Positions 56,624-64,000 of a stretch of 64,000 nucleotides of DNA are shown piece by piece. Every line of letters begins with the position of its first letter. The first letter of the stretch is position 1. Under the pieces are notes generated by a model that did no database searches, was not told where the DNA came from, and saw only the letters and a program-made list of their open reading frames with translations. The translations under genes were made by a program, and so were the position numbers. This DNA comes from Pseudomonas sp. QS1027. Lineage in GTDB: Bacteria > Pseudomonadota > Gammaproteobacteria > Pseudomonadales > Pseudomonadaceae. Location of the stretch: the NCBI RefSeq assembly GCF_002814235.1, contig NZ_PHSU01000011.1, positions 310,001 through 374,000 on the forward strand, written 5' to 3'.

Positions 56624-56703
56624 GGGTGAATCCTTTTCAATATAGGGTTGATGGGCCTCATATTAATCAATTTTTAAAATGTAAAAAGCGCAAAAATCCT
56701 GGC

Positions 56704-56730
56704 AAAATAATCGATTTAATCGATTATTTT
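56704..56730. promoter_or_regulatory. Perfect AT-rich palindrome at the end of the MltF-like gene
   Basis: Two 12-base arms (AAAATAATCGAT and ATCGATTATTTT) with a TTA loop, overlapping the stop codon of the MltF-like gene and about 80 bases upstream of doxX, both on the minus strand. It could be a terminator with a U-rich arm or an operator for doxX. Confidence 0.5.
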
Positions 56731-58148
56731 CGTGAAGCAATCTTCCGGGCATTCGGCTCCAGGGAGTCACGCTCCCGATCAAACGCCAGGTAGTACTTGT
56801 TCACGCTGTTCACATAGTTCACCGCGTTCATTCCCACCTGCTCCATGGCGATGCGCTCGACCTGGAAGAACCACTGGTTGGGATTCAAGCCACGGCGACG
56901 GGCCTCGGCACGCATGCCCTGGACCCGTTCCGGGCCCATGTTGTAGGCCGCCAGGACAAAGGCCATGCGCTCGCGCTCGTTGAGCTTGGGGCTGGCAAAG
57001 AACTTGCGCCGGATCATCGCCAGGTACTTGGCCCCGGCCTGCACATTGTTATCGACATTCTGGATATTGCTGACGCCGACCCGCTGCGCCGCCGAAGGGG
57101 TGATCTGCAGCAATCCGGTCGCGCCGCTGGCCCCCCGGGCACCGGGATCCAGGGCCGATTCCTTGAAAGCCAGCGCCGCCAGGTTCAGCCAGTCGATACC
57201 CTGGGCCTGGGCATGCCGTTGCAACACCGGACGGAGTTTTTCCAGCTTCGCCCGATCACTGCGGCTCAGCGGGTAATGCACCTGGTACAGGCGTCGGTAG
57301 ATCCGCAGAAACGCCGCGTCCTGGTCCGAAGGGGTCTTGTAGGTCTTGAGGAAGCGGTCGATGCTCGCCCGCAGCATCGAGGCATTGTCGCGCACGAACC
57401 AGTGCATCTGCCCCGGTTCGCTGACCAGTACCTGCTTGTCGAAACGCAGCTTGGGCATGATCCGCGCCCAGCGCTCGGCTATCGGCTGCTCGACGACGGT
57501 CAGGTGAAAGATCCCGCCCTGGACCATCTCCAGCACATCTTCCACCGCCAGGCTCGGATCGACCCATTCGACCTTGACCGGCGGCAACTTGCGCAACGCC
57601 AGTTTCTGGTTGATCTGGTTGACCGCCTCGCCCGCGGCGCTGCCGGGGGTCAGGGCCAGGGTCCGGCCGGAAAGTTGTTCAAAACGGGTAAAGCGCTTCT
57701 CGCCCTTGAGTCCCACCAGCAGCAACGGCACCGTATTGCCGAGTGGATCGCTGGCGATCACCGCGTGACCCGGCTGGGCCTCGAGCAATTCCCCCGGGGC
57801 CACCAGATCGCCCTCCCCGCGCTGCAAGGCGCCGAGCAGTTGGTCCTTGGCCTTGGGAATGATCTTGAGGGTGATCTCCTGATTGTCGCGGGCCTGGCTG
57901 TTGAGGAACTGTTCAAAGGCGCGCAAGCGATGGTATTCGAGACCAATGACCTCGCCCTGGACTTCGCCGCTGCTGTTGCGACTCTGGTTGACCAGCACCC
58001 GCAGGACCCGGCTGCTACGGATCTCCGCGAGGTCGCGGACCTTGCCCGGCTGGGCGATTTCCAACGGCCCGGCCAACCGCGCAACCGCCGGCAACGGCAG
58101 CAGCAGGGACAGGCACAGCAGGAGCAACAGCGAGGGTCGCTTCTTCAT
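56724..58148 (-). CDS. MltF-like lytic transglycosylase
   Basis: A 474-residue exported protein. After a signal peptide (1-24) comes a solute-binding-like domain (residues 45-285) and a lytic transglycosylase domain with catalytic Glu in FKESALDP near residue 330 and GATGLLQITP. It cleaves peptidoglycan glycan strands with 1,6-anhydro ends. The ATG at 58148 has GGAG seven bases upstream. Pseudomonas also has a canonical MltF, so this may be a paralogue. Confidence 0.9.
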   Translation of the reverse strand: MKKRPSLLLLLCLSLLLPLPAVARLAGPLEIAQPGKVRDLAEIRSSRVLRVLVNQSRNSSGEVQGEVIGLEYHRLRAFEQFLNSQARDNQEITLKIIPKAKDQLLGALQRGEGDLVAPGELLEAQPGHAVIASDPLGNTVPLLLVGLKGEKRFTRFEQLSGRTLALTPGSAAGEAVNQINQKLALRKLPPVKVEWVDPSLAVEDVLEMVQGGIFHLTVVEQPIAERWARIMPKLRFDKQVLVSEPGQMHWFVRDNASMLRASIDRFLKTYKTPSDQDAAFLRIYRRLYQVHYPLSRSDRAKLEKLRPVLQRHAQAQGIDWLNLAALAFKESALDPGARGASGATGLLQITPSAAQRVGVSNIQNVDNNVQAGAKYLAMIRRKFFASPKLNERERMAFVLAAYNMGPERVQGMRAEARRRGLNPNQWFFQVERIAMEQVGMNAVNYVNSVNKYYLAFDRERDSLEPNARKIASRK

Positions 58149-58384
58149 CCGTTCTCCGGAAAGAATACTGCCCAGCCTCAGACAGGGTGGCCTGAGGTCG
58201 AACAACTGAAATCGAGCGTTTTTTGAACGCGAAAAGTGCGGAAGACTGGGTACGGCATCGGGGTCGTGCCAACCGATGTTTTCTTCCGGCTTTAAGAGAC
58301 AGTCATAACTCGTTGTAGTTCTTGATTTTTATTATAAATCTACAGCTCTGGTATGCTTTTCGGCCTCTGGCCTGAGGTAGCACC

Positions 58385-59191
58385 ATGCAACTCATCGATA
58401 TCGGCGTCAACCTGACCAACCCCGGTTTTGCCGGCAAACAGCAGGAAATACTCGAGCGTGCCTATGCCGCCGGAGTCTGCCAGCTGATTGTGACAGGCAC
58501 CAGTCTGGAGGGCAGCGAACAGGCGCTGGAGCTGTGCCGGGAGCTGGATCAGAGCGGTCAGCGGCTGTTCGCCAGTGCCGGTATCCACCCCCATTCCGCC
58601 AGTGACTGGACGACCGACAGTGCCGCTCGTCTGAAAGCCCTGCTGATGGAACCGAACGTCTGCGCGGTCGGTGAATGCGGGCTGGATTTCAACCGTGATT
58701 TCTCCCCGCGCCCGCAGCAGGAAAAAGTCCTCGAGGAACACCTGGCCCTGGCCGTGGAGTTACAGCGCCCGGTGTTCCTCCACGAGCGCGACGCCAGCAC
58801 CCGCCTGCTGGAAATCCTGCGGGACTACCGCGACCGCCTGCCCGCCGCCGTGGTGCACTGTTTCACCGGCGAGCAGAAGGCACTGTTCAGCTACCTCGAC
58901 CTGGACCTGCATATAGGCATCACCGGCTGGATCTGCGACGAGCGCCGTGGCACCCACCTGCACCCGCTGGTGCGGGACATTCCCCGCGGCCGCCTGATGC
59001 TCGAAAGCGACGCGCCCTACCTGCTGCCGCGCAGCCTGCGGCCCAAGCCGAAGAACGGTCGCAACGAACCGGCGTACCTGGGCGAAGTGCTGCGTGAAGT
59101 GGCCCTGCACCGCGGCGAAAGCCAGGAAGACCTGGCCGCCCACACCACCGCCTGCGCCCGAGTGTTCTTTAATTTGCCGGGCCTCGACTGA
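58385..59191 (+). CDS. tatD: TatD-family metal-dependent deoxyribonuclease
   Basis: A 268-residue TIM-barrel hydrolase. It begins [15 protein letters not shown], like E. coli TatD. Metal-site residues appear in [32 protein letters not shown] and [12 protein letters not shown] in order. TatD is a 3'-5' exonuclease linked to DNA repair. An extended -10-like TGGTATGCT lies 30-38 bases upstream. Confidence 0.93.
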   Translation: MQLIDIGVNLTNPGFAGKQQEILERAYAAGVCQLIVTGTSLEGSEQALELCRELDQSGQRLFASAGIHPHSASDWTTDSAARLKALLMEPNVCAVGECGLDFNRDFSPRPQQEKVLEEHLALAVELQRPVFLHERDASTRLLEILRDYRDRLPAAVVHCFTGEQKALFSYLDLDLHIGITGWICDERRGTHLHPLVRDIPRGRLMLESDAPYLLPRSLRPKPKNGRNEPAYLGEVLREVALHRGESQEDLAAHTTACARVFFNLPGLD

Positions 59192-59198
59192 AGCGGCA

Positions 59199-59212
59199 TT
59201 GACCCATATCAA
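59199..59212 (+). promoter_or_regulatory. Anr/FNR-type binding site upstream of the chemoreceptor gene
   Basis: TTGACCCATATCAA matches the Anr/FNR consensus TTGAT-N4-ATCAA at nine of ten fixed positions. CACAAT at 59235-59240 can serve as a -10; the start it implies (about 59247) puts the box centre at -41.5, the standard class II activator position. Confidence 0.65.
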
Positions 59213-59288
59213 CAATCGTCTGATTCGGTAGCGGCACAATAATGGCACCTTGCCAAAACTGTTTCCGCTCAATCAGAGAAGACCTTCC

Positions 59289-60767
59289 ATGGGTGCCTGG
59301 CTTAGCAACATCTCGCTGAAGTACAAGTTCTGGGCCGTGAACGCGGTCGCTTTTATCACCACCCTGTTTCTGGTGCTGTACGCCGTGCAGTTGGAGCAAC
59401 AGGCCCGCACCGACGCCTCCCGCGCCGCGGTCCAGGCCCAGGCTCACCTGCTCGGCGCGTGGCCCGAAGGCAAGGCCTGGCCCGAGGGCGATAACCTGCT
59501 GCCATTCAAGACCGGTGAAACACCGACCTTCAAGGGCCAGATGCTGCCGCGCCTCAAGGACGCCAACGGTTGGGTCGCTTATGACTATATGCCGCTGTTC
59601 GGCGACAACCCGCTGCTCGGCGCGCAGGTGCTCAGCCGTGGCGAGCAACAGGTCGCCGTACTCGCCTATGCCCCCAGCCTGGCCCAGGTGTTCAGCGAAC
59701 GTGTCGCCAACTATGCGGTGGCGGTGTTTATCCTGATGCTGGCGATGCTCGGCGCCTCGCAGTTGCTGATCCGCTTCCTGCTCAGCCAACTCAATACCCT
59801 CAAGGACGTGATGCTCCACGTGGAGAAAACCGGCGATCTCTCGGCCCGTGTGCCATTGGCCTGCAAGGATGAAGTCGGACAAATGGCCAGCGCCTTCAAT
59901 GCCATGCAGGCCGGCTATCAGCGGGTGGTCGGTACGGTGGCGCGCACCGCGGCGCAACTGGATGTCGGCGCCGCGCGCCTGGCCTCGAGCATGAACGACG
60001 TGCGCCACGGCATGCTCGGCCAGCAGAGCGAAACCGACCAGGCCGCCACGGCGATCAACGAGATGTCGGCCACGGTCTATCACATCGCCCAGCACGCCGG
60101 CGCCACCCGTGACCTGTCGAAAACCGCCGACGACCTGGCCGGCAGCGGGCATGCCGTGGTCAGCCGGGTCCAGCAGTCGATCACCGGGCTGTCCAGCGGC
60201 GTGCAGCAGACCGCCGTGATGATCCAGCAACTGGCCGAGGACAGCCAGAAGATCAATGGCGTGGTCAGCGTCATTCACAGCATCGCCGAACAGACCAACC
60301 TGCTGGCACTCAACGCCGCCATCGAAGCGGCCCGGGCCGGGGAAATGGGTCGCGGTTTCGCGGTGGTCGCCGATGAAGTGCGCAACCTGGCCAAGCGCGT
60401 GCAGAGTTCCACCGACGAAATCACCACCATGGTGTCCGCCTTGCAGGCCGGCACCCGCGACGCCGTGGACTTTATGCAGGAAAGTTCGTTCAAGGCCGAT
60501 GACTGCGTGCAGCAGGCCCGGGAAGCCGGCGAGGCGCTGGAGCAGATCACCAGCGCGGTGGCCCAGATGCGCGAAAGCAACACCCAGATCGCCGTGGCCG
60601 CCGAGCAGCAGAGCCAGGTGGCGGAGGAAATGAATCGGGCGGTGGTGAGCATCCGCGACGTGACCGAGAACACCGTGCAACAGACCGTGGACTCGGCCAC
60701 CACCAGCAACGATCTGGCCAAGCTGGCGGGAGAGCTGAGCAAGGCGATTGGCCAGCTCAAACTATAA
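59289..60767 (+). CDS. Methyl-accepting chemotaxis protein
   Basis: A 492-residue chemoreceptor. The first membrane helix is near residues 15-30, a short periplasmic part spans about 35-145, the second helix about 148-170, then HAMP (170-220) and the signalling hairpin with tip [19 protein letters not shown] near residue 345. No CheR/CheB pentapeptide at the C-terminus. The ligand is unknown. The Anr box upstream suggests expression in low oxygen. Confidence 0.94.
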   Translation: MGAWLSNISLKYKFWAVNAVAFITTLFLVLYAVQLEQQARTDASRAAVQAQAHLLGAWPEGKAWPEGDNLLPFKTGETPTFKGQMLPRLKDANGWVAYDYMPLFGDNPLLGAQVLSRGEQQVAVLAYAPSLAQVFSERVANYAVAVFILMLAMLGASQLLIRFLLSQLNTLKDVMLHVEKTGDLSARVPLACKDEVGQMASAFNAMQAGYQRVVGTVARTAAQLDVGAARLASSMNDVRHGMLGQQSETDQAATAINEMSATVYHIAQHAGATRDLSKTADDLAGSGHAVVSRVQQSITGLSSGVQQTAVMIQQLAEDSQKINGVVSVIHSIAEQTNLLALNAAIEAARAGEMGRGFAVVADEVRNLAKRVQSSTDEITTMVSALQAGTRDAVDFMQESSFKADDCVQQAREAGEALEQITSAVAQMRESNTQIAVAAEQQSQVAEEMNRAVVSIRDVTENTVQQTVDSATTSNDLAKLAGELSKAIGQLKL

Positions 60768-60850
60768 GGCCGATAGGAAGAGTTGATTCGCCCGGGCAGT
60801 TGGCCCGGCTTACTCTTTGTTCACCGACTACACGAACAGAGGACACGATC

Positions 60851-61090
60851 ATGGGCCAACGTCACCCCAACTTCCCCGCCTGGCAATGGCGGGTTGCACC
60901 CCAAGCTTCGAACGATGGCACTCGCGAAGGCATGCAACTGCTGGCGCTGATCCTGTTCGCACTGTCCTTCCTGCTGGTGAGTTCCGGCGTGTTTGCCCGC
61001 AACCCGACCGACTTCGCCGTTGGCGTACTGGGCCTGGCGGCCGCAGTCAGCCTGCGCAGCAAAGGCCAGAGCCTGGCGCTGGAAGCCTGA
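60851..61090 (+). CDS. Small membrane protein
   Basis: A 79-residue protein with one or two hydrophobic segments (LLALILFALSFLLVSSGVF and FAVGVLGLAAAVSL). GAGGA lies eight bases before the ATG. I do not recognise the family. It follows the chemoreceptor gene by 83 bases. Confidence 0.7.
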   Translation: MGQRHPNFPAWQWRVAPQASNDGTREGMQLLALILFALSFLLVSSGVFARNPTDFAVGVLGLAAAVSLRSKGQSLALEA

Positions 61091-61126
61091 GCCGGCGCCG
61101 TTCCCCTGAAGGCCGGCTTGCCGGCC

Positions 61127-61924
61127 TCAGGCAAACACGGTAACGGTCTGCCGGCTCAACGCAATCAGCCGTCCATCCGCACTCCACAAAGCCGCGGCCA
61201 CATGGCCGTAGCCGTCGCGGGCATGCTCGATCACCGCGCGGTATTTGCACCAGTCCAGGGTATCGAGTTCCAGCAACGGCTGGACGAACTCGACTGTCCA
61301 GGTCAGGGTGCTGCCGGCCGCCGGTTTGCCCAGATGCGGCAACACCGCCGGCGGCCACGCGTCCACCAGTGCCAGCAGATGGGCCTCGGTCAACGGCTCT
61401 TGCCGGACATCCCCGCGCAGTTGTACCCAACCGCCCATCTCACGGGATTTGTTACTGGTAAAAGGCATGCCCCCAACGCCCCAGCGCATCGACAGATTGC
61501 GCATGAACTCCGGCATCACCCCCGGGATATAAGGCGCCTCCGGGCATTCGTCCCAGTGCTTGAACGTTGGCGCCGGCTCAGCCGCCACTTCCACCACCGA
61601 CTCCCTGGAAGCACCGAAGCTGCCCTGCACCAGCGTCACCACCTGGCCATTTTGCACGGCCCGGCCCAGCACCTGGCTGACGGCCTTGCCCTCGCGCAAC
61701 ACCTCGACTTCAAAATCGATGGGCACCCCAGGCTCAGCCGGCCCGACAAAGGTGATTGCCAGCGAACGCACCGGCCGCTCGGCCGGTACTCGCGCCCGCA
61801 TCGCTTCGTATTGCAGCGCCACCATCAGGCCGCCAAACGTGGCCCGCCCCTGCGCCCACTCGGCGGGAATGGAAAGCCCCTTGGGCTCGCGGCGAACCGC
61901 ATCGAGCAAATCTGAAAAACGCAT
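61127..61924 (-). CDS. Acyl-CoA thioesterase, double hotdog fold
   Basis: A 265-residue protein with two hotdog-like halves. TFGGLMVALQYEAMR near residue 30 is the typical start of the first; the second half has PLTEAHLLALVDAWPPAV near residue 180. It probably hydrolyses acyl-CoA (TesB-like), substrate unknown. Confidence 0.85.
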   Translation of the reverse strand: MRFSDLLDAVRREPKGLSIPAEWAQGRATFGGLMVALQYEAMRARVPAERPVRSLAITFVGPAEPGVPIDFEVEVLREGKAVSQVLGRAVQNGQVVTLVQGSFGASRESVVEVAAEPAPTFKHWDECPEAPYIPGVMPEFMRNLSMRWGVGGMPFTSNKSREMGGWVQLRGDVRQEPLTEAHLLALVDAWPPAVLPHLGKPAAGSTLTWTVEFVQPLLELDTLDWCKYRAVIEHARDGYGHVAAALWSADGRLIALSRQTVTVFA

Positions 61925-62023
61925 GCTGACCTCAGCTGGAAAAAGTCCTACGGAATAGTAACCAGCTCATCCGCACCACACAGCACTCATACCGGCCAAA
62001 GCAGCCGTCAAACAGGCCGCCAC

Positions 62024-62788
62024 TCAGCTGAAACAGGTCTCGCTCAACCGATCCAGTACCCGGTCGGCCTTGTTTTCGGCCAGGGCCATGGTCCTGCGCC
62101 AACCCGTGACACAGGATTGCAGGTCCGGTTCCTGTTCCGCCCGCAGCAGCCACTGCCAGCAATCGTGCCAGTCACCCAGCGCTTCCTGGGCCGACTTCAG
62201 GGATTTCAAGGCCCGTGCCGGCAAGCGACTCAGGTGTGGATAAGCTTCGGCAGCGTAACGAACACGCTTGATCAACAGCCGCAACCGATGCCGGTCATGC
62301 AGCGGATCATGCAAGGCTTCATCCAGCGCCGCCCATTGTTTTTCCAGGCGCTTGTCGATGCGCTTGTGCAGGCCCTTCAACAGGCCCTGGTGCTGCGAAG
62401 CCCGGAGAAAACGCGGAAAGGCATCGAGCACACTGAACAGCTGTTTCAGTTCGGCACTGCGCGCCACCGCCCAGTAATCATCGGACAACTGTTCCGTACG
62501 CCGCGCCGCCGCCACATGATGCCCCTGCCGATGCAGGTAGGCAGCCAGTACTTCGCGGTCGCGGATCGGCGTGGTCAGACTGCCGACCTGCCGCGCCGCC
62601 TGCTCGACCTGTTCGACACCCGGCAAACCCCGCAACGGCCGCAACAGGCTGCGCAGGCGCCGTACCGTGGTACGCAAGTCATGCAGGCCCTCCTCGTCGG
62701 TCAGCGCATCCACCCGCGCGTGACAGGCCAACAAACGCACTTCCAGGCCCACGACCTCAACCACCAATCTATCCACCAGGGCAGACAT
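62024..62788 (-). CDS. CHAD domain protein
   Basis: A 254-residue helical protein with conserved basic patches (HDLRTTVRRLRSLLRPL near residue 35 and HRLRLLIKRVRYAAEAY near residue 170). CHAD domains bind polyphosphate through such His/Arg/Lys surfaces. It begins seven bases after the TgpA stop and is probably co-transcribed with it. Confidence 0.87.
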   Translation of the reverse strand: MSALVDRLVVEVVGLEVRLLACHARVDALTDEEGLHDLRTTVRRLRSLLRPLRGLPGVEQVEQAARQVGSLTTPIRDREVLAAYLHRQGHHVAAARRTEQLSDDYWAVARSAELKQLFSVLDAFPRFLRASQHQGLLKGLHKRIDKRLEKQWAALDEALHDPLHDRHRLRLLIKRVRYAAEAYPHLSRLPARALKSLKSAQEALGDWHDCWQWLLRAEQEPDLQSCVTGWRRTMALAENKADRVLDRLSETCFS

Positions 62789-62795
62789 TCGACAC

Positions 62796-64000
62796 TTACT
62801 CCCAAATCGAACTTCCAAGACTACGACGCAATGACCGCAAGCGCTGTTGCAATGCATCCATCGACGGGGTCTGTTCAGCATAGCGCTGGGCCACGAAGCT
62901 CTGGACAAATGCATTGATATTTTCCGCCTGGCGCGGCAACTCCCGCGCCGCCCGCTCGCCAAATGCCTGTGGCCCCTCACCCGGCTCGCGCACCAGTCCG
63001 CGTCTACGCAGCAACTTTTCAAAGGCGGCGAACACCCGCAACGACGGATCCGAGGTGTTGCGCCAGGGCCGCAGCAACAACAGCGAAAGCAGCCCCAGGA
63101 TCAACACCAGACCGACCGGCAGGACCCAGGCGGTCAGGTCGCCGAACCAGCGCCCGAGCAGTTGCAGTTGCTGGTCGCCCTGATAACCCAGGACCCAGCG
63201 CTGCCAACCATAATTGAGATTATCCCAGCCCTGACGCAGGTCATTGAGCCAGGTCAGGTGCTGGTAACGCAGCGGTGAGAGGGGCGAAGCGCCGAGCATG
63301 TCCTCGTCGGCCGCCAGGGCCTGTTCCAGTCCTTGATCGATACGTTGCGGAGCCACCGCATAGGTCGGATCGACACTACGCCAGCCCTGCCCGTCCTGCC
63401 AGTATTCGACCCAGGCATGGGCATCGTACTGGCGCACCGTGAGGAAGTTACCCGCCGGATTCAACTCCCCCCCTTGATAGCCGGCCACCATCCGTGCCGG
63501 AATTCCCGCCGCCCGCAACACGTAGACCATGGCCCCGGCGTAATGCGCACAGAAGCCCTGGCGGCTGTCGAACAGGAAACCGTCGATACTGTCGGTGCCC
63601 AGGGTCGGCGGCTTGAGGGTGTAGTAATACGGCTCGTCGTGAAAATGCTTGAGCACGGCCGCCACCAGTGCCTGGGGCTGTGGATAAGTTTGTCGCAACT
63701 GAGCCGCCCACTGCCGGCTGCGCGGATCGCCCTGGGCCGGCAACTGCAAGGCCTGGCGCCGGGCCCGCTCATTGAGTTGCGGATCGCGCACCACCTGCGG
63801 CCAGGACTCGGCCCGGTAGAGGAATACCTGCTGCACCGGCCGCAGGCGCTGTACCCGATAGTCCGCCAACTGGTGCACATCAACCTGATCGGTGCGCGCC
63901 ACATCCAGCGCCGGCAACCAGGGTTTGCCGCTGGCCTGGAGGATGATGTTGTAGCGCCAGGACTCGCCGATGGCCTGCCATTTCGGCGCCGGGCTGTAGT
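62796..64000 (-). CDS. TgpA-like membrane transglutaminase, C-terminal part (truncated by window edge)
   Basis: About 400 residues of the C-terminal part; the start lies beyond the window. The triad is visible: Cys in SRQGFCAHYAGAMVYVL, His in YDAHAWVEYW, Asp in VDPTYAV. A membrane helix (VLPVGLVLILGLLSLLLLR) and a cytoplasmic DUF4129-like tail follow. P. aeruginosa TgpA is an essential membrane protein with a periplasmic catalytic domain. Confidence 0.93.
   Translation of the reverse strand, partial: YSPAPKWQAIGESWRYNIILQASGKPWLPALDVARTDQVDVHQLADYRVQRLRPVQQVFLYRAESWPQVVRDPQLNERARRQALQLPAQGDPRSRQWAAQLRQTYPQPQALVAAVLKHFHDEPYYYTLKPPTLGTDSIDGFLFDSRQGFCAHYAGAMVYVLRAAGIPARMVAGYQGGELNPAGNFLTVRQYDAHAWVEYWQDGQGWRSVDPTYAVAPQRIDQGLEQALAADEDMLGASPLSPLRYQHLTWLNDLRQGWDNLNYGWQRWVLGYQGDQQLQLLGRWFGDLTAWVLPVGLVLILGLLSLLLLRPWRNTSDPSLRVFAAFEKLLRRRGLVREPGEGPQAFGERAARELPRQAENINAFVQSFVAQRYAEQTPSMDALQQRLRSLRRSLGSSIWE

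Overview
The window is chromosomal DNA of a Pseudomonas, most likely of the P. fluorescens group. The evidence is gene content and order: the block oprF-sigX-cmpX-crfX-cmaX-rraA-(hydrolase)-ppsA, the acnD/prpF-type methylcitrate operon with a GntR-type PrpR, the dacB-rlmL-rmf-pyrD block, oprI, PpsR beside PpsA, a [4Fe-4S] APS-reductase-type CysH, and GC-rich codons. Mobile genes, prophage and CRISPR arrays are absent; the only repeats are REP-type palindromes and a duplicated tRNA pair.

Layout. 1-11.7 kb: an ABC-2 exporter pair, a GST, FadE, a small FadE-linked protein, a LysR regulator divergent from an alanyl-tRNA editing protein and a LysE-type exporter, an exported M20 dipeptidase, then a minus-strand tRNA operon Glu-Gly-Glu-Gly with a clear promoter and terminator, a coiled-coil membrane protein and YggL. 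11.9-17.7 kb: DacB (PBP4), RlmKL, ribosome modulation factor Rmf, PyrD. 17.8-20.2 kb: four minus-strand genes that look like the regulatory and chaperone set of a Salmonella SPI-1-type type III secretion island (InvF-, SicA-, IacP- and HilA-like) with no secretion, needle, translocator or effector gene beside them. 20.3-29.4 kb: OprF, SigX, CmpX, CrfX, CmaX, RraA, an alpha/beta hydrolase, PpsA and divergent PpsR (cell envelope and gluconeogenesis).

29.4-37.7 kb: the complete methylcitrate operon prpR-prpB-prpC-acnD-prpF-prpD for propionyl-CoA disposal, with palindromic operator candidates upstream of prpR and a REP doublet between prpC and acnD. 38.0-41.1 kb: a three-gene operon of an exported retropepsin-like protein (Zn_protease/RimB family), a membrane protein with an inactive transglutaminase domain, and a RimK-like ATP-grasp ligase. 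41.2-48.7 kb: PabB, CysH, CysB, a universal stress protein, a ketopantoate-reductase-like enzyme, a thioredoxin-like protein whose start codon overlaps that of a divergent PilZ-like protein, a DAHP synthase and a small acetyltransferase. 49.4-64 kb: lipoprotein OprI, an L,D-transpeptidase, TesA divergent from a YbbA/YbbP-type ABC pair, GreB, DoxX, an MltF-like lytic transglycosylase, TatD, a chemoreceptor behind a near-perfect Anr/FNR box, a thioesterase, a CHAD protein and a truncated TgpA transglutaminase.

Most of the window is conserved core genome. The least ordinary part is the SPI-1-like cassette directly downstream of oprF. Its ACP-like member has Asp where the phosphopantetheine serine should be, and its HilA-like member appears to have lost most of the usual C-terminal region. 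All similarity statements come from reading the sequence against remembered family sequences; no search was run.
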